64,000 bases of DNA from Paracholeplasma morum (lineage in GTDB: Bacteria; Bacillota_I; Bacilli_A; Acholeplasmatales; UBA5453), in contig NZ_JAFBBG010000003.1 in the NCBI RefSeq assembly GCF_016907055.1, positions 62,001 to 126,000 on the forward strand. The letters are read 5' to 3'. Position numbers and translations under genes: made by a program. This document shows, piece by piece, positions 22,521 to 31,251 of the stretch. A model generated the notes under the pieces. That model did no database searches. It worked only from the letters and a program-made list of their open reading frames with translations, and was not told where the DNA came from. Position 1 is the first letter of the stretch. Each line of letters opens with the position of its first letter.

Positions 22521-23816
22521 ATGAAAAAACTATTGGTCGCAGTATTGGCAATTGGTTTTGTATTCTCTATGTTTGCCTGCAAACCTAAGGGGCAAAGTGA
22601 GGTAGAAAAGATTATTGCTGAAGCAGAAAAGATGACTTTAGTTGAATTAATGGCTAAAGCATATGAAGAATCAAATGGTAAAACACTTGAGGGGATTGGT
22701 AACTCTAGCCGTGGTAAAACAGCTGGTGAAGCATTCGTCTTAGCGATGAAGGCAGCTTATCCAAATTATACAGGTACTATTAGCTGGCAACAACCTAAGG
22801 AAAACTCAATTTTCCAAATGCTAACCAGTGACTCTAAGAGCCCAAACCCAGTATTCTCCATGACTTTGATTCAGGATGGCAGCCAAATTCAAAGTAAAAT
22901 GGTTGAAACTGGAGTTCTAAAGAACTTTATACCAAAAGAATGGCGTGAATCTGCGGGTGTAAACGTTGAAAAAGATGGATCACCATTAACATTACAAACA
23001 CTTAATAAAGTATTCATGTATAACAACTTAGGCGACAAAGTTATCAATAACGTTTGGGACTTCGTTAAACAAGGAGAAAGACCATTATTCATGGGATTGG
23101 AATCAGAACCAGTTGGGTTCAACTTCTTATTAATGCTTACTAAAGATGAATATGCAAACCTAGTTAAACAAGCATTTGATGCACTAGATGCAACTGAAAA
23201 AGCTTATTTCCAACCAATCGTTGATTCAGTAGCTGCAAAAGCAACTGAACTTAAATTGGGTGCGAATGGCAAGTATTCATTAGCATGGATTAAACTATGG
23301 ACACAACAAATGAACGTTATGACTGACGATGGTCCAATCATGAACGAATTAGTTACAACCACAGCTGTTGATGAAACTGCATTATTGGTTTATTCAAAAC
23401 TTCGTTCAATTTCTGAAACAGAAACTTCATCTGTTAATAACGTAACCGTTGCAGCCTATACACCTGGTTATGTTGGATTTGGTGGATTTGGTTATAAACA
23501 CTTCCTACAAATTCCAGAATCAAGTCCACTTCCTTGGACAGCCGCAGCATTTATCACATTCATGGTAACTGTTGAAGAAGGTTTCCATCCTTGGGGTAAA
23601 GACATGGGCGGATACAGTGCTAACCCACAACTAAGAGCAGACCACACACAAGATGGTTTCGTTGATGGTGTTGACACATTCCCTGCTAAGAACGACAGAG
23701 GGTATGACTGGTGGGTAAGTACAGGTGTTTATGGTGGTAGATTAATCATTGAAGACCCTGTTTATGCATCATCAGTATCATTCACAGTTGGTGAATGGAT
23801 TCTAAGTTTACAATAA
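22521..23816 (+). CDS. ABC importer substrate-binding lipoprotein
   Basis: 431 residues. Lipoprotein signal peptide with lipobox FSMFAC (C20), then a mature domain with no recognised motif but typical of a solute-binding protein (many Trp and Gly-rich turns; DGFVDGVDTFPAKNDRGYDWW near 370-390). ATG 22521 follows AAGGAG; an upstream start would put the signal peptide inside. First gene of an operon with a fused permease and an ATPase. Anchored outside the membrane by Lgt. The substrate cannot be read from the sequence; iron, thiamine, polyamine or sugar are all possible. Confidence 0.8.
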   Translation: MKKLLVAVLAIGFVFSMFACKPKGQSEVEKIIAEAEKMTLVELMAKAYEESNGKTLEGIGNSSRGKTAGEAFVLAMKAAYPNYTGTISWQQPKENSIFQMLTSDSKSPNPVFSMTLIQDGSQIQSKMVETGVLKNFIPKEWRESAGVNVEKDGSPLTLQTLNKVFMYNNLGDKVINNVWDFVKQGERPLFMGLESEPVGFNFLLMLTKDEYANLVKQAFDALDATEKAYFQPIVDSVAAKATELKLGANGKYSLAWIKLWTQQMNVMTDDGPIMNELVTTTAVDETALLVYSKLRSISETETSSVNNVTVAAYTPGYVGFGGFGYKHFLQIPESSPLPWTAAAFITFMVTVEEGFHPWGKDMGGYSANPQLRADHTQDGFVDGVDTFPAKNDRGYDWWVSTGVYGGRLIIEDPVYASSVSFTVGEWILSLQ

Positions 23817-23864
23817 AACACAAAAACATTGATTGAATAGTGGAAATTCATGGGAGGCAATTGT

Positions 23865-25682
23865 ATGAATGAATATGTAAAAAAACAAAATATCAGAGTG
23901 ATATGGACTAAAATAAGAACCTTTTTTCAAAAACCTGATCATGTCATCTTAGTGATATTTGGGATCTTATTATCATTCGTGACGATTGTCCCCATGATTA
24001 CACTTTTAAATGATACCTTTATTATCAGACCGGGCAGTTATGCTCAGTTCATAACCGGAAGAAGTAGCGGATATACAATGGTAAACTGGAAAGACTTATT
24101 CTTTGGTGAAGCATCGAGAATGAATCTTTACAGACCAATGCTTAACAGTATTCTATTAGCTGTATTTTCAAGCCTTGGAGCGATTTTGTTTGGAGGAACA
24201 TTCGCTTATTTAGTAACACGAACCAATATGGCATTTAAAAAATATTTAAGTGCAATCTTTATATTTCCTTACATTATGCCACAATGGACTCTAGCAGTTA
24301 TATGGCAAAACCTTTTTAAGAGTAATGGTGTCACAGGGGGATCAGACGGATTATTTTCAACATTCTTCAATCTCGATATGCCTTTATGGTGGGTTGAAGG
24401 GTTATTTCCTTCAATTGTTATTCTATCCATTCACTATGCACCATTTGCCTATATACTCATAGGCAGTATTTTCAGAAATATGGATTCGAACCTAGAAGAA
24501 GCAGCGATTATTATGGACACACCAAAACCTAAGATGTTCTTTAAGATCACACTTCCGATGGTTTATCCAGCCATTCTATCAACCGTATTACTAGTCTTCG
24601 CAAGTGCGATGGGTAGTTATCCGGTCCCACATTATTTGAAGCTCGAAACACTCGCTACCAGATATGTTTCATTAGGAGTTAGACGAGCCGGACAAAACAG
24701 TATACTTGGGGTATTGATGATGATTTTCGGGGTGTTAATCCTGATTGTCAACCATAGAAATACAAAGAGTAGAAAGAGTTATACGACTGTTACCGGAAAG
24801 AGTGGTCAAATCAGTCTTACTAATATTGGAAAATTTTTTAAGTACGCTATACCAGCCGTCTTAATTGTCATTACATTCTTTACATCGATTTACCCTATTC
24901 TATCTTTCGCATTAGAAACGTTCTTACCGAACCCTGGGGATTATAGCTTCATTACCCAAGGAAACTTTAAATCCTTGACGACGAAGTGGTGGGTTCATAA
25001 CAGCATGGAAGAAGCTGGGCTTTATGGACAAATGGGTATCTTATACAACAAGACCATTTGGAATGGTTTCAAAGGCACCGTTATTGTCTCAGGGCTTGCT
25101 GCACTGTTTGCCGGAACGATTGGATTATTAATCGGTTATTCAGTCAGTAGGAACCGACGAAGTAAGTTCGCCTTATATGTTAATAACATGGCGTTCTTAC
25201 CATACTTATTACCAGCATTAGCCGTAGGTATCGCATTCTTCACATTTGGATCAGCTTTAGGTATTTATGATACTTATCTCTTGGTTGTAATCGCCGGAAC
25301 ATTTAAATACATACCATTCGCATCGAGAAGTTCACTGAACTCGATGATGCAAATAAGTTCAGAAATCGAAGAGTCAGCGATGATACTCGGAATACCTTGG
25401 CGAAAACGAATGACTCGAATCATCATTCCGATTCAAAAATCGGCTATCCTTAGTGGATTCCTATTGCCGTTCATTACCAGCGTTAGAGAATTAACATTGT
25501 TCATGTTACTGGTTAATCAAACTAGATTGAGTACAACCCTATTAAGTTATTACGATGAAATGGGACTATACGCCTTCTCTAGTGGTATTAACTTAATTAT
25601 TATTGTGTTTATCTTGATACTAAACTTCGTCATTAACAAGTTAACTGGTGCAAGTTTAGATAAAGGTGTAGGAGGAAAATAA
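23865..25682 (+). CDS. ABC importer permease, two permease modules fused
   Basis: 605 residues containing two binding-protein-dependent permease modules in one chain, about 1-305 and 320-605. Each has its ATPase-docking EAA loop: EEAAIIMDTPKPKMFFKITL and EESAMILGIPWRKRMTRI. This tandem layout is known from FbpB/AfuB iron permeases and ThiP. ATG 23865 is used because GGGAGG is seven bases upstream; the ATG at 23850 precedes that site. Ends two bases before the ATPase gene. Confidence 0.88.
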   Translation: MNEYVKKQNIRVIWTKIRTFFQKPDHVILVIFGILLSFVTIVPMITLLNDTFIIRPGSYAQFITGRSSGYTMVNWKDLFFGEASRMNLYRPMLNSILLAVFSSLGAILFGGTFAYLVTRTNMAFKKYLSAIFIFPYIMPQWTLAVIWQNLFKSNGVTGGSDGLFSTFFNLDMPLWWVEGLFPSIVILSIHYAPFAYILIGSIFRNMDSNLEEAAIIMDTPKPKMFFKITLPMVYPAILSTVLLVFASAMGSYPVPHYLKLETLATRYVSLGVRRAGQNSILGVLMMIFGVLILIVNHRNTKSRKSYTTVTGKSGQISLTNIGKFFKYAIPAVLIVITFFTSIYPILSFALETFLPNPGDYSFITQGNFKSLTTKWWVHNSMEEAGLYGQMGILYNKTIWNGFKGTVIVSGLAALFAGTIGLLIGYSVSRNRRSKFALYVNNMAFLPYLLPALAVGIAFFTFGSALGIYDTYLLVVIAGTFKYIPFASRSSLNSMMQISSEIEESAMILGIPWRKRMTRIIIPIQKSAILSGFLLPFITSVRELTLFMLLVNQTRLSTTLLSYYDEMGLYAFSSGINLIIIVFILILNFVINKLTGASLDKGVGGK

Positions 25683-25683
25683 C

Positions 25684-27306
25684 ATGCCTGAGATTATTTT
25701 AAAGAATATAACTAAAAGATGGAACGGATTTTATGCAGTAGATAACCTAAATCTTGTCATAGAAGATAACTCATTTATTACCTTATTAGGACCTTCAGGG
25801 TGTGGGAAAACAACGACACTAAGAATGATTGCAGGTCTAGAAACACCAACGGAAGGTAGTATTGAAATTGGCGGCGTTACTGTATTTGATAGTGAAAAAG
25901 GCATTAATATTCCTGCGAATAAACGCAAAGTAGGGTTCTTATTCCAAAACTACGCTTTATGGCCAAATATGACCGTGTATGAAAATATCTCTTTTGGGTT
26001 AAAGAACATTAAAGAAGAACTGCCAGTATACGATTTCGTGATTATGAACAATAACAGAATGATTGAGATTCTAAATAGAGCCCAAGAGTTTAAAATGATC
26101 ATTGAAGATGCACTAGATGCTGATGGGAAACTCGATATTAAAGTTGCAAAACTTAAACTGATTGATAAGTATCAAATATCACTCTACACTGCTAATACAT
26201 TGATGAATTACTATCAAAGTAAGAACTTTGACACTAAAGAAATCATCACGAATCTATTAAGTGCGAACAATAAACGCATTGAAGATTACAAAGCTAAACA
26301 CATTTCAATCGCAGATGATTACCGTCTAATCAAAGAAGGTAAGATTATGGTAAAAGAAAGACGTCTAGATAAAGAAGAAATTGATTTAAGAGTTAGAGAA
26401 GTCTCCCGTATCGTTAAGATTGGAATGTTTATGGATCGATATCCAAATGAACTATCTGGTGGGCAACAACAACGTGTTGCCATCGCAAGAACACTTGCGC
26501 CAAAACCACAAGTATTGTTCATGGATGAACCATTATCAAACCTTGATGCGAAATTAAGACTTGAAATGAGAACAGAACTTCAAAGACTTCATATTGAAAC
26601 AAACTCAACATTTATTTATGTTACCCATGACCAACTTGAAGCCATGACACTCTCAACGAAGATTTGCCTAATGAATAACGGATTACTTCAACAAAATGCC
26701 AAACCATTAAGCATCTATGAAAAACCAACGAACTTATTCGTAGCTGATTTCATTGGAACCCCTTCAATCAACTTAATCAATGCACACGGCATCTATCAAG
26801 ACAATGCCTTCAATTTAACCGTATGGGATGATCACACCATCAAATTCATACCAAAAGACTTCAATAATTATGAAAAATGGTTCAAAGAATCCTTAGAAGC
26901 GTTAAATGAAGATAAGAAGAAACAATACAAGGTTGAAAAGGTTAATAAAGACACACCATTCCCATATCAAATCGCTAAGATTACTGAAGACTATATGAGT
27001 CACAAAGAAGATAACCTTCTTTCAGAAAATGACTTTGTTATCGGGGTTAGACCAGAGTTTCTAAACATTCATGAAAAAGGAGCATTCTCAGGCGAAATAT
27101 ACTCCTCAATGCCTACTGGTATGGAAACTACCGTTCGCATAAATATTGGAAACTACCTATTAACAGGCGTTGTATTCGGCGATGTTACGTTTGAAATCGG
27201 AATGAAGATCAACTTTGATCTAGACACCTCAAATCTATTACTTTTCTCAAGAAAAACACAAAGAATGATATGTAAGGGTGAATTAGTCGTTTCAGAAGAT
27301 AACTAA
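25684..27306 (+). CDS. ABC importer ATPase with a large insertion before the signature motif
   Basis: 540 residues. Walker A GPSGCGKTT (36-44), Q-loop FQNYALWPNMTVYEN (87-101), signature LSGGQQQR (257-264), Walker B VLFMDEP (277-283), H-loop VTHD, and a C-terminal TOBE-like regulatory domain (VIGVRPEF onward). Between Q-loop and signature there are about 169 residues where MalK-type ATPases have about 53, so roughly 115 extra mostly helical, charged residues (about 111-228) lie in the helical subdomain that faces the permease. Large insertions at this place are also known in mycoplasma sugar-type ATPases. Ribosome site AGGAGG. Confidence 0.9.
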   Translation: MPEIILKNITKRWNGFYAVDNLNLVIEDNSFITLLGPSGCGKTTTLRMIAGLETPTEGSIEIGGVTVFDSEKGINIPANKRKVGFLFQNYALWPNMTVYENISFGLKNIKEELPVYDFVIMNNNRMIEILNRAQEFKMIIEDALDADGKLDIKVAKLKLIDKYQISLYTANTLMNYYQSKNFDTKEIITNLLSANNKRIEDYKAKHISIADDYRLIKEGKIMVKERRLDKEEIDLRVREVSRIVKIGMFMDRYPNELSGGQQQRVAIARTLAPKPQVLFMDEPLSNLDAKLRLEMRTELQRLHIETNSTFIYVTHDQLEAMTLSTKICLMNNGLLQQNAKPLSIYEKPTNLFVADFIGTPSINLINAHGIYQDNAFNLTVWDDHTIKFIPKDFNNYEKWFKESLEALNEDKKKQYKVEKVNKDTPFPYQIAKITEDYMSHKEDNLLSENDFVIGVRPEFLNIHEKGAFSGEIYSSMPTGMETTVRINIGNYLLTGVVFGDVTFEIGMKINFDLDTSNLLLFSRKTQRMICKGELVVSEDN

Positions 27307-27327
27307 ACCCTAAAAAAGACTATGTTC

Positions 27328-27360
27328 AAGATAGAAATCATTAATGATTTCTATCTTTTT
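27328..27360 (+). terminator. Terminator of the ABC importer operon
   Basis: AAGATAGAAATCA-TTAA-TGATTTCTATCTT, a perfect 13-bp stem, followed by T's. Confidence 0.93.
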
Positions 27361-27399
27361 CTTAGCCTCTATTATTATGAACAATAGGGGAGAAATACA

Positions 27400-27496
27400 T
27401 GGTATAATAAGGATAGCAAATATTGGGCTTTGCCCATACTAAAAGCGTTATATGAAATGATTAAATTTGAGTTAGGTATAAGAGATTAGCTTATAC
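27400..27496 (+). promoter_or_regulatory. Extended -10 promoter and RBS-proximal hairpin of the PRD regulator
   Basis: TG-G-TATAAT at 27400-27408 is an extended -10; -35 is poor. An inverted repeat (CCTCTATT ... AATAGGGG, about 27366-27390) overlaps the upstream region. GTATAAG-N7-CTTATAC (27476-27496) is a perfect repeat ending two bases before the GAGGTGA ribosome site; as DNA it could be an operator, as RNA a hairpin that affects translation. Confidence 0.5.
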
Positions 27497-27509
27497 TTGA
27501 GGTGATAAT

Positions 27510-29057
27510 ATGTTAGACTACAAGGATAATTATTTACTAAAACAACTCGTCGACTCGGACTCGATTTTTACGATTGCAGATGTACAAAAAACACTAGGAA
27601 TGTCTCAAAGAAGCATTTACTACTCATTAGAAAGAATCAATGACTATTTAGCTAGATTAGACTTACCTATGATCCTCAATAAACGAAGCGTAGGATTGTT
27701 GATTCATGATAAAGTTGTTGAATACATCAAAAAATCTGATTCATCGATTAAAAGTGAATACATCTATACAAGTCAGGAACGTAACAACCTTCAGGTATTA
27801 AGAATCCTGCTTGCCTCAGAATATATAAACATTGGGTCTTTAATGGATGATTTTAATGTCTCAAGAAGCACGATTATTAAAGATTTAAGAGAAATCAGAA
27901 ACATTGTTTCCGAATATAACCTTGTATTAGAATTTAACATTGAACGTGGTTATGAAATTCAAGGCAATGAGATTCAGAAGCGTAGCCTAATTCTTATGAT
28001 CAGCTCAGAATATGGGTACTTATTAGATATGAACAAAACAGACTACTATAACCAGTCTGATGTGGATAAGTTAGTGGATCTTTTTACAGAAGTAGAAGAA
28101 AAACTCAACATTATTTATGTTAGAAGTACGCTCCATCAATTGGCGGTATTGTTGGCAATTCTATTAAAGAATGAACGTCCACAAGTCGAATTTGAACCTG
28201 AAGATCAAGTGCTATTCACAGAGACCAATGAATACAAAATCGTCTCAGAAATCTTCAAAGACACGATCAATCCCAATGAGTATTTATATTTGGTATTACA
28301 CTTATCTGCACTCCGTGTTCAGTACAGTGGTAATAGCCCTGTAACCAAAGAAGATAAATACATTGTAGAACTCGTTAATTTTATGATTAATGAATTCTAT
28401 AATCTTACCTTGATTAACTTTAAGAATAAAGAAGAACTCTATAACAATCTTTACATGCATATGAAACCTGCATTATTCAGATTTAAATATGGAATTAACT
28501 ATAGTAATGAACTTAAGAGTCAAATCATTAAAGAGTTCTCTCAAGTTTATAGAATCACAAAGATCATCTGTAAGAAACTAGAGAAGATCATTGACTATAT
28601 CATTACAGAAGACGAGATTACTTACATTGCCATTCATTTTGGCGCTCTAATTGAGAAGGAACAACAAATCATTGCCCACCCGAGAATTCTTTTAGTGTGT
28701 TTAAATGGGAAAGCTTTAGTAAGAAACCTAAGAAGAGAACTAGAAAGTATGACTAAAGACGTCGTAATTATCGATGCTTTTAGAATGCAGGACGTCATGA
28801 GTCTTAAAGATAAGGTTGATTACATTATCTCGACAGAACCGCTTAAAGACATCATTACTAAGGCTAAGACAATGGTCATCAATCCGATTTTGAATGATAG
28901 AGAGCGTTATGGCATCATTAATTTCTTAGGATTAAGCAATGTCTCCATTTACAATCTTGATATCGTGGATAACATAATGAAAGATCTCGAAGAGTATATT
29001 GATGAATCTAAATATGGTGAGGTTAGAGACATCATAAAAGGTCACTTAAAAAAATAA
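27510..29057 (+). CDS. PRD-domain transcriptional regulator (BglG/LicR/MtlR-like)
   Basis: 515 residues. Two helix-turn-helix segments (TIADVQKTLGMSQRSIYYSL near 21-40; INIGSLMDDFNVSRSTIIKD near 107), two PTS regulation domains with candidate phosphorylated histidines (STLHQLAVLLA, LYLVLHLSALR, MHMKPALFRFKYG, ITYIAIHFGALI), then an EIIB-like segment with a cysteine (RILLVCLNGKA near 395). No EIIA domain is obvious. Such proteins read PTS phosphorylation to control sugar genes. Here the only neighbour is an ABC importer, which is unusual. Followed by a bidirectional terminator. Confidence 0.87.
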   Translation: MLDYKDNYLLKQLVDSDSIFTIADVQKTLGMSQRSIYYSLERINDYLARLDLPMILNKRSVGLLIHDKVVEYIKKSDSSIKSEYIYTSQERNNLQVLRILLASEYINIGSLMDDFNVSRSTIIKDLREIRNIVSEYNLVLEFNIERGYEIQGNEIQKRSLILMISSEYGYLLDMNKTDYYNQSDVDKLVDLFTEVEEKLNIIYVRSTLHQLAVLLAILLKNERPQVEFEPEDQVLFTETNEYKIVSEIFKDTINPNEYLYLVLHLSALRVQYSGNSPVTKEDKYIVELVNFMINEFYNLTLINFKNKEELYNNLYMHMKPALFRFKYGINYSNELKSQIIKEFSQVYRITKIICKKLEKIIDYIITEDEITYIAIHFGALIEKEQQIIAHPRILLVCLNGKALVRNLRRELESMTKDVVIIDAFRMQDVMSLKDKVDYIISTEPLKDIITKAKTMVINPILNDRERYGIINFLGLSNVSIYNLDIVDNIMKDLEEYIDESKYGEVRDIIKGHLKK

Positions 29058-29080
29058 AACCGCAGATTTGCGGTTTTTTT
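29056..29080. terminator. Bidirectional terminator
   Basis: AAAACCGCA-GATT-TGCGGTTTT with T-runs on both strands. Serves the PRD regulator on the plus strand and the small membrane protein gene on the minus strand. Confidence 0.88.
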
Positions 29081-29085
29081 CATTT

Positions 29086-29247
29086 TTAGGCTAATTGTAA
29101 GTTTCGCTTGTTCGTGAATATGCCTAAGAGATTAATAATAGAAATCATTAAGATAAAGAATGTCCCAATAGCAATACTTGTAATAAACAACAAGGATATC
29201 ACTGACCAAATCAATGGCTCTATCATTGCAAGAATCTTTCTTGTCAT
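29086..29247 (-). CDS. Small membrane protein, 53 residues
   Basis: Begins MTRKILAMIEPLIWSVISLL and has two hydrophobic stretches (about 8-25 and 26-43) with a basic, polar tail (TNKRNLQLA). No known family recognised. The ribosome site GAGGG lies 7-8 bases before the start, a plausible promoter precedes it (see 29298) and a terminator follows, so it looks like a real gene despite its size. It may be a short two-helix peptide that binds another membrane protein; function unknown. Confidence 0.6.
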   Translation of the reverse strand: MTRKILAMIEPLIWSVISLLFITSIAIGTFFILMISIINLLGIFTNKRNLQLA

Positions 29248-29297
29248 AATAATGCCCTCTTTGACTGTTTTAATTCTAGTATGAAATGATTTACTAT

Positions 29298-29326
29298 ACT
29301 ATCAATTATTACGTTATTAATGTCAA
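29298..29326 (-). promoter_or_regulatory. Promoter of the 53-residue membrane protein
   Basis: On the minus strand TTGACA (29321-29326), 17 bases, GATAGT (29298-29303). The -35 is perfect, the -10 is moderate. Confidence 0.55.
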
Positions 29327-29401
29327 CTTTTAGTTGCAATCATTCAAAACATAACCCCTAATATGTGCTTTCAAGTAATTCATACGTTTTTATTAGGGTT
29401 A

Positions 29402-29427
29402 ATAAATAAAGTACCACATAGGGTACT
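29402..29427 (-). terminator. Possible terminator of the GNAT gene
   Basis: On the minus strand AGTACC-CTATGT-GGTACT followed by TTTATTTATT. The stem is only 6 bp and the T-run is interrupted. Confidence 0.4.
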
Positions 29428-29432
29428 CTAGT

Positions 29433-30548
29433 TTATATTGATTTGGTATAACAACGTCTTCGTCTATGGTTGATGTAGTCAAAGTCTTTCCATTGTGCTT
29501 GAATGGCTAGATTGGTTTCTAATTCTGGACCTGTTTCTGCGTATTGAATCTTACGTTTCATTGCTTCATTGATGCCGTCTTCTAACATTAGGGCAGGCAA
29601 TCCTTTGCCTTGGTGTTTAGGATCTACTGCAATAAAATACAAATCCACCACATCATGTTTCTTTAATGCTCTTAAGATTCTAAGGAAACCAAAGGGAAAT
29701 AAACGTCCATTATTTTTCTTATTAGCATTTGCGAGAGATGGCATCATTAAGCCAAATCCTGCAACATTATCCTCTGTATCTAAAACAAACCATAAGTAGT
29801 CTAGTTTGACGATGGATATCATTTGCTTGATATAGTAATCCATTACACGATCACTGATGGGATGAAACCCATAAAGCTCATTGAAGGCAACATTATACAT
29901 GTTAAATGCTGGGTATATATACTTATAGATTTCTTTTCTTTTTTTACACTTTACAAGTTTAAACCCATATCTTCGCTGTGTGATATCCGCGACTTTACTA
30001 ATCTTCTCAGGGATTGAAGTAAGCATGATTCTTTTCTCTATCCAATCAGCATCTTTAACGAACCCTAGTTGTTCTAGATGTTCGTGATAGTATTTAGGGT
30101 TCCAGATGGTAATAAACATGTTTAAGTATTCAAAACCGTCAACGAGCATCCCCATACGGTCTAAATCAGTAAATCCAATAGGACCAATGAGTGTATCCAT
30201 TCCGAATGACTTATTCCAGGCTGTTACAGCCTCTATTAAGGCTTTGGTGACTTCGATATCATCAATCATATCAATACGCGAGAAACGGCCGATTTTGGTG
30301 TTATTGGCTTCGTTCCATTTGTGATTTATAATCCCTGCAACACGTCCTACTAGAATGTTATCTTTATATGCTAGAAAGCACTGCGACTCACAGTATTCAT
30401 GGGCTGGATTCTTAGCCTTATTGAATACATTCATTTCATCTATAGATAAAGCTGGAACAAAACTAGGCTCATGTTTGAATAGTTTATTTGGGAATTCTGT
30501 GAATCGTCTTAAGTCTTTTTTTGATTGTACTAATTTGATTTTAATCAT
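29433..30548 (-). CDS. GNAT-fold acetyltransferase-like protein
   Basis: 371 residues with a C-terminal GNAT domain: YLWFVLDTEDNVAGFGLMMP, then VVDLYFIAVDPKHQGKGLPALMLEDG, the acetyl-CoA binding motif A. The N-terminal half (PNKLFKHEPSFVPALSIDE, LVGRVAGIINH, GPIGFTDLDRMGMLVDGF) looks like a second, diverged copy, as in double-GNAT proteins. Substrate unknown. GAGG seven bases before ATG. It stands alone on the minus strand. Confidence 0.82.
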   Translation of the reverse strand: MIKIKLVQSKKDLRRFTEFPNKLFKHEPSFVPALSIDEMNVFNKAKNPAHEYCESQCFLAYKDNILVGRVAGIINHKWNEANNTKIGRFSRIDMIDDIEVTKALIEAVTAWNKSFGMDTLIGPIGFTDLDRMGMLVDGFEYLNMFITIWNPKYYHEHLEQLGFVKDADWIEKRIMLTSIPEKISKVADITQRRYGFKLVKCKKRKEIYKYIYPAFNMYNVAFNELYGFHPISDRVMDYYIKQMISIVKLDYLWFVLDTEDNVAGFGLMMPSLANANKKNNGRLFPFGFLRILRALKKHDVVDLYFIAVDPKHQGKGLPALMLEDGINEAMKRKIQYAETGPELETNLAIQAQWKDFDYINHRRRRCYTKSI

Positions 30549-30593
30549 TACTTAACCTCGCACATATTTAGTCTTATTTTATCACATAATAAA

Positions 30594-30622
30594 TTGAATG
30601 AGATAGTTAATTGTGCTATCAT
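30594..30622 (+). promoter_or_regulatory. Promoter of tRNA-Thr
   Basis: TTGAAT (30594-30599), 17 bases, TATCAT (30617-30622), ten bases before the tRNA. Confidence 0.7.
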
Positions 30623-30632
30623 AATGGCGAAA

Positions 30633-30708
30633 GCCGAAATAGCTCAGTTGGTAGAGCAGCTGTCTCGTAATCAGCAGGTCATAGGTTCGAGTCCTATTTT
30701 CGGCACCA
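30633..30708 (+). tRNA. tRNA-Thr(CGT)
   Basis: 76-base cloverleaf: acceptor GCCGAAA with TTTCGGC, D-stem GCTC/GAGC, T-arm ATAGGTTCGAGTCCTAT, CCA encoded. Anticodon loop CTCGTAA gives CGT. The last pair of the anticodon stem (31-39) is T-T instead of the usual pair. Confidence 0.95.
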
Positions 30709-30742
30709 CTATTGATATAAAATAACTATTTAGGAAAGTTTG

Positions 30743-30868
30743 ATATGATCCCCTTAAAGTAGACACTACAAATAATTAAAGTTTGTGGAAGTTTACAGAG
30801 TGGGGATTTTTCATTATGTCAAGAACATCAAGATTCAGTAAGCAAACAAGACTCAAAAAGAAACGATA
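30743..30868 (+). other. Relic stretch: IS3-like end and a 17-codon frame
   Basis: TGATATGATCCCCTTAAAG followed by TAGACAC (30743-30767) resembles an IS3-family terminal repeat, from memory of that family; a similar TTAAGTGGACAC lies at 32219-32230. A 17-codon frame, MSRTSRFSKQTRLKKKR (30815-30868), has a basic N-terminus like the start of an envelope protein, and hydrophobic codons follow in another frame up to about 31000. I read this as decayed sequence, not as a gene. Confidence 0.35.
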
Positions 30869-30998
30869 ACACATTCTTTAGTATTAAAACTATACGTGAA
30901 AGAAGAGATGAGGACGAGAATAGAGAAGACATTCCATATATTTCAAATATAATGTTTTAGGTAATCATATTTATTATTACAATAGCACTATTTGGATG

Positions 30999-31027
30999 TT
31001 GACAAGTGATATTTTATAATCTATACT
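30999..31027 (+). promoter_or_regulatory. Strong promoter of the RNase III-like gene leader
   Basis: Perfect TTGACA (30999-31004), 17 bases, TATACT (31022-31027). Predicted RNA start near 31034, about 218 bases before the coding sequence. Confidence 0.8.
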
Positions 31028-31033
31028 AAAGAT

Positions 31034-31222
31034 AGTCCGGCAAGGTAAAGGAATTATTTCCTCAAAGTAATTGAGTAACGCGATTTGTATATTAACTCTT
31101 TCGGGAAGCGGGAGTTAATATGCTTAAAGTCTTACAAGTACTATTTTGATTTAATAAGACCTAATAAAGGGATAAGTGCACCTATATAGAGGTATTCCTA
31201 TTCCATCGGGAGGTCTTTTTTT
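31034..31222 (+). promoter_or_regulatory. Structured leader with a candidate terminator/antiterminator switch
   Basis: Between the promoter and the ribosome site of the RNase III-like gene lie several hairpins: AGGAA-TTAT-TTCCT, CTCAA-AGTAA-TTGAG, and a perfect 10-bp stem ATATTAACTC/GAGTTAATAT (31089-31121) with a 13-base purine-rich loop. AAGACCT (31156-31162) pairs with AGGTCTT (31211-31217), followed by T7: a terminator. The same bases TAAGAC (31155-31160) can instead pair with GTCTTA (31129-31134). The two pairings exclude each other, as in attenuators and riboswitches. No other promoter lies between terminator and gene. No known riboswitch class was recognised. Confidence 0.6.
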
Positions 31223-31251
31223 ATTTTCTCGGACGAAAAGGAGGAAATACA

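Noticed and set aside
31034-31222. Leader as a T-box, S-box, TPP, purine or fluoride riboswitch
   Set aside because: None of the consensus cores I know (for example the T-box GGTGGNACCGCG) is present, so the class is left open.
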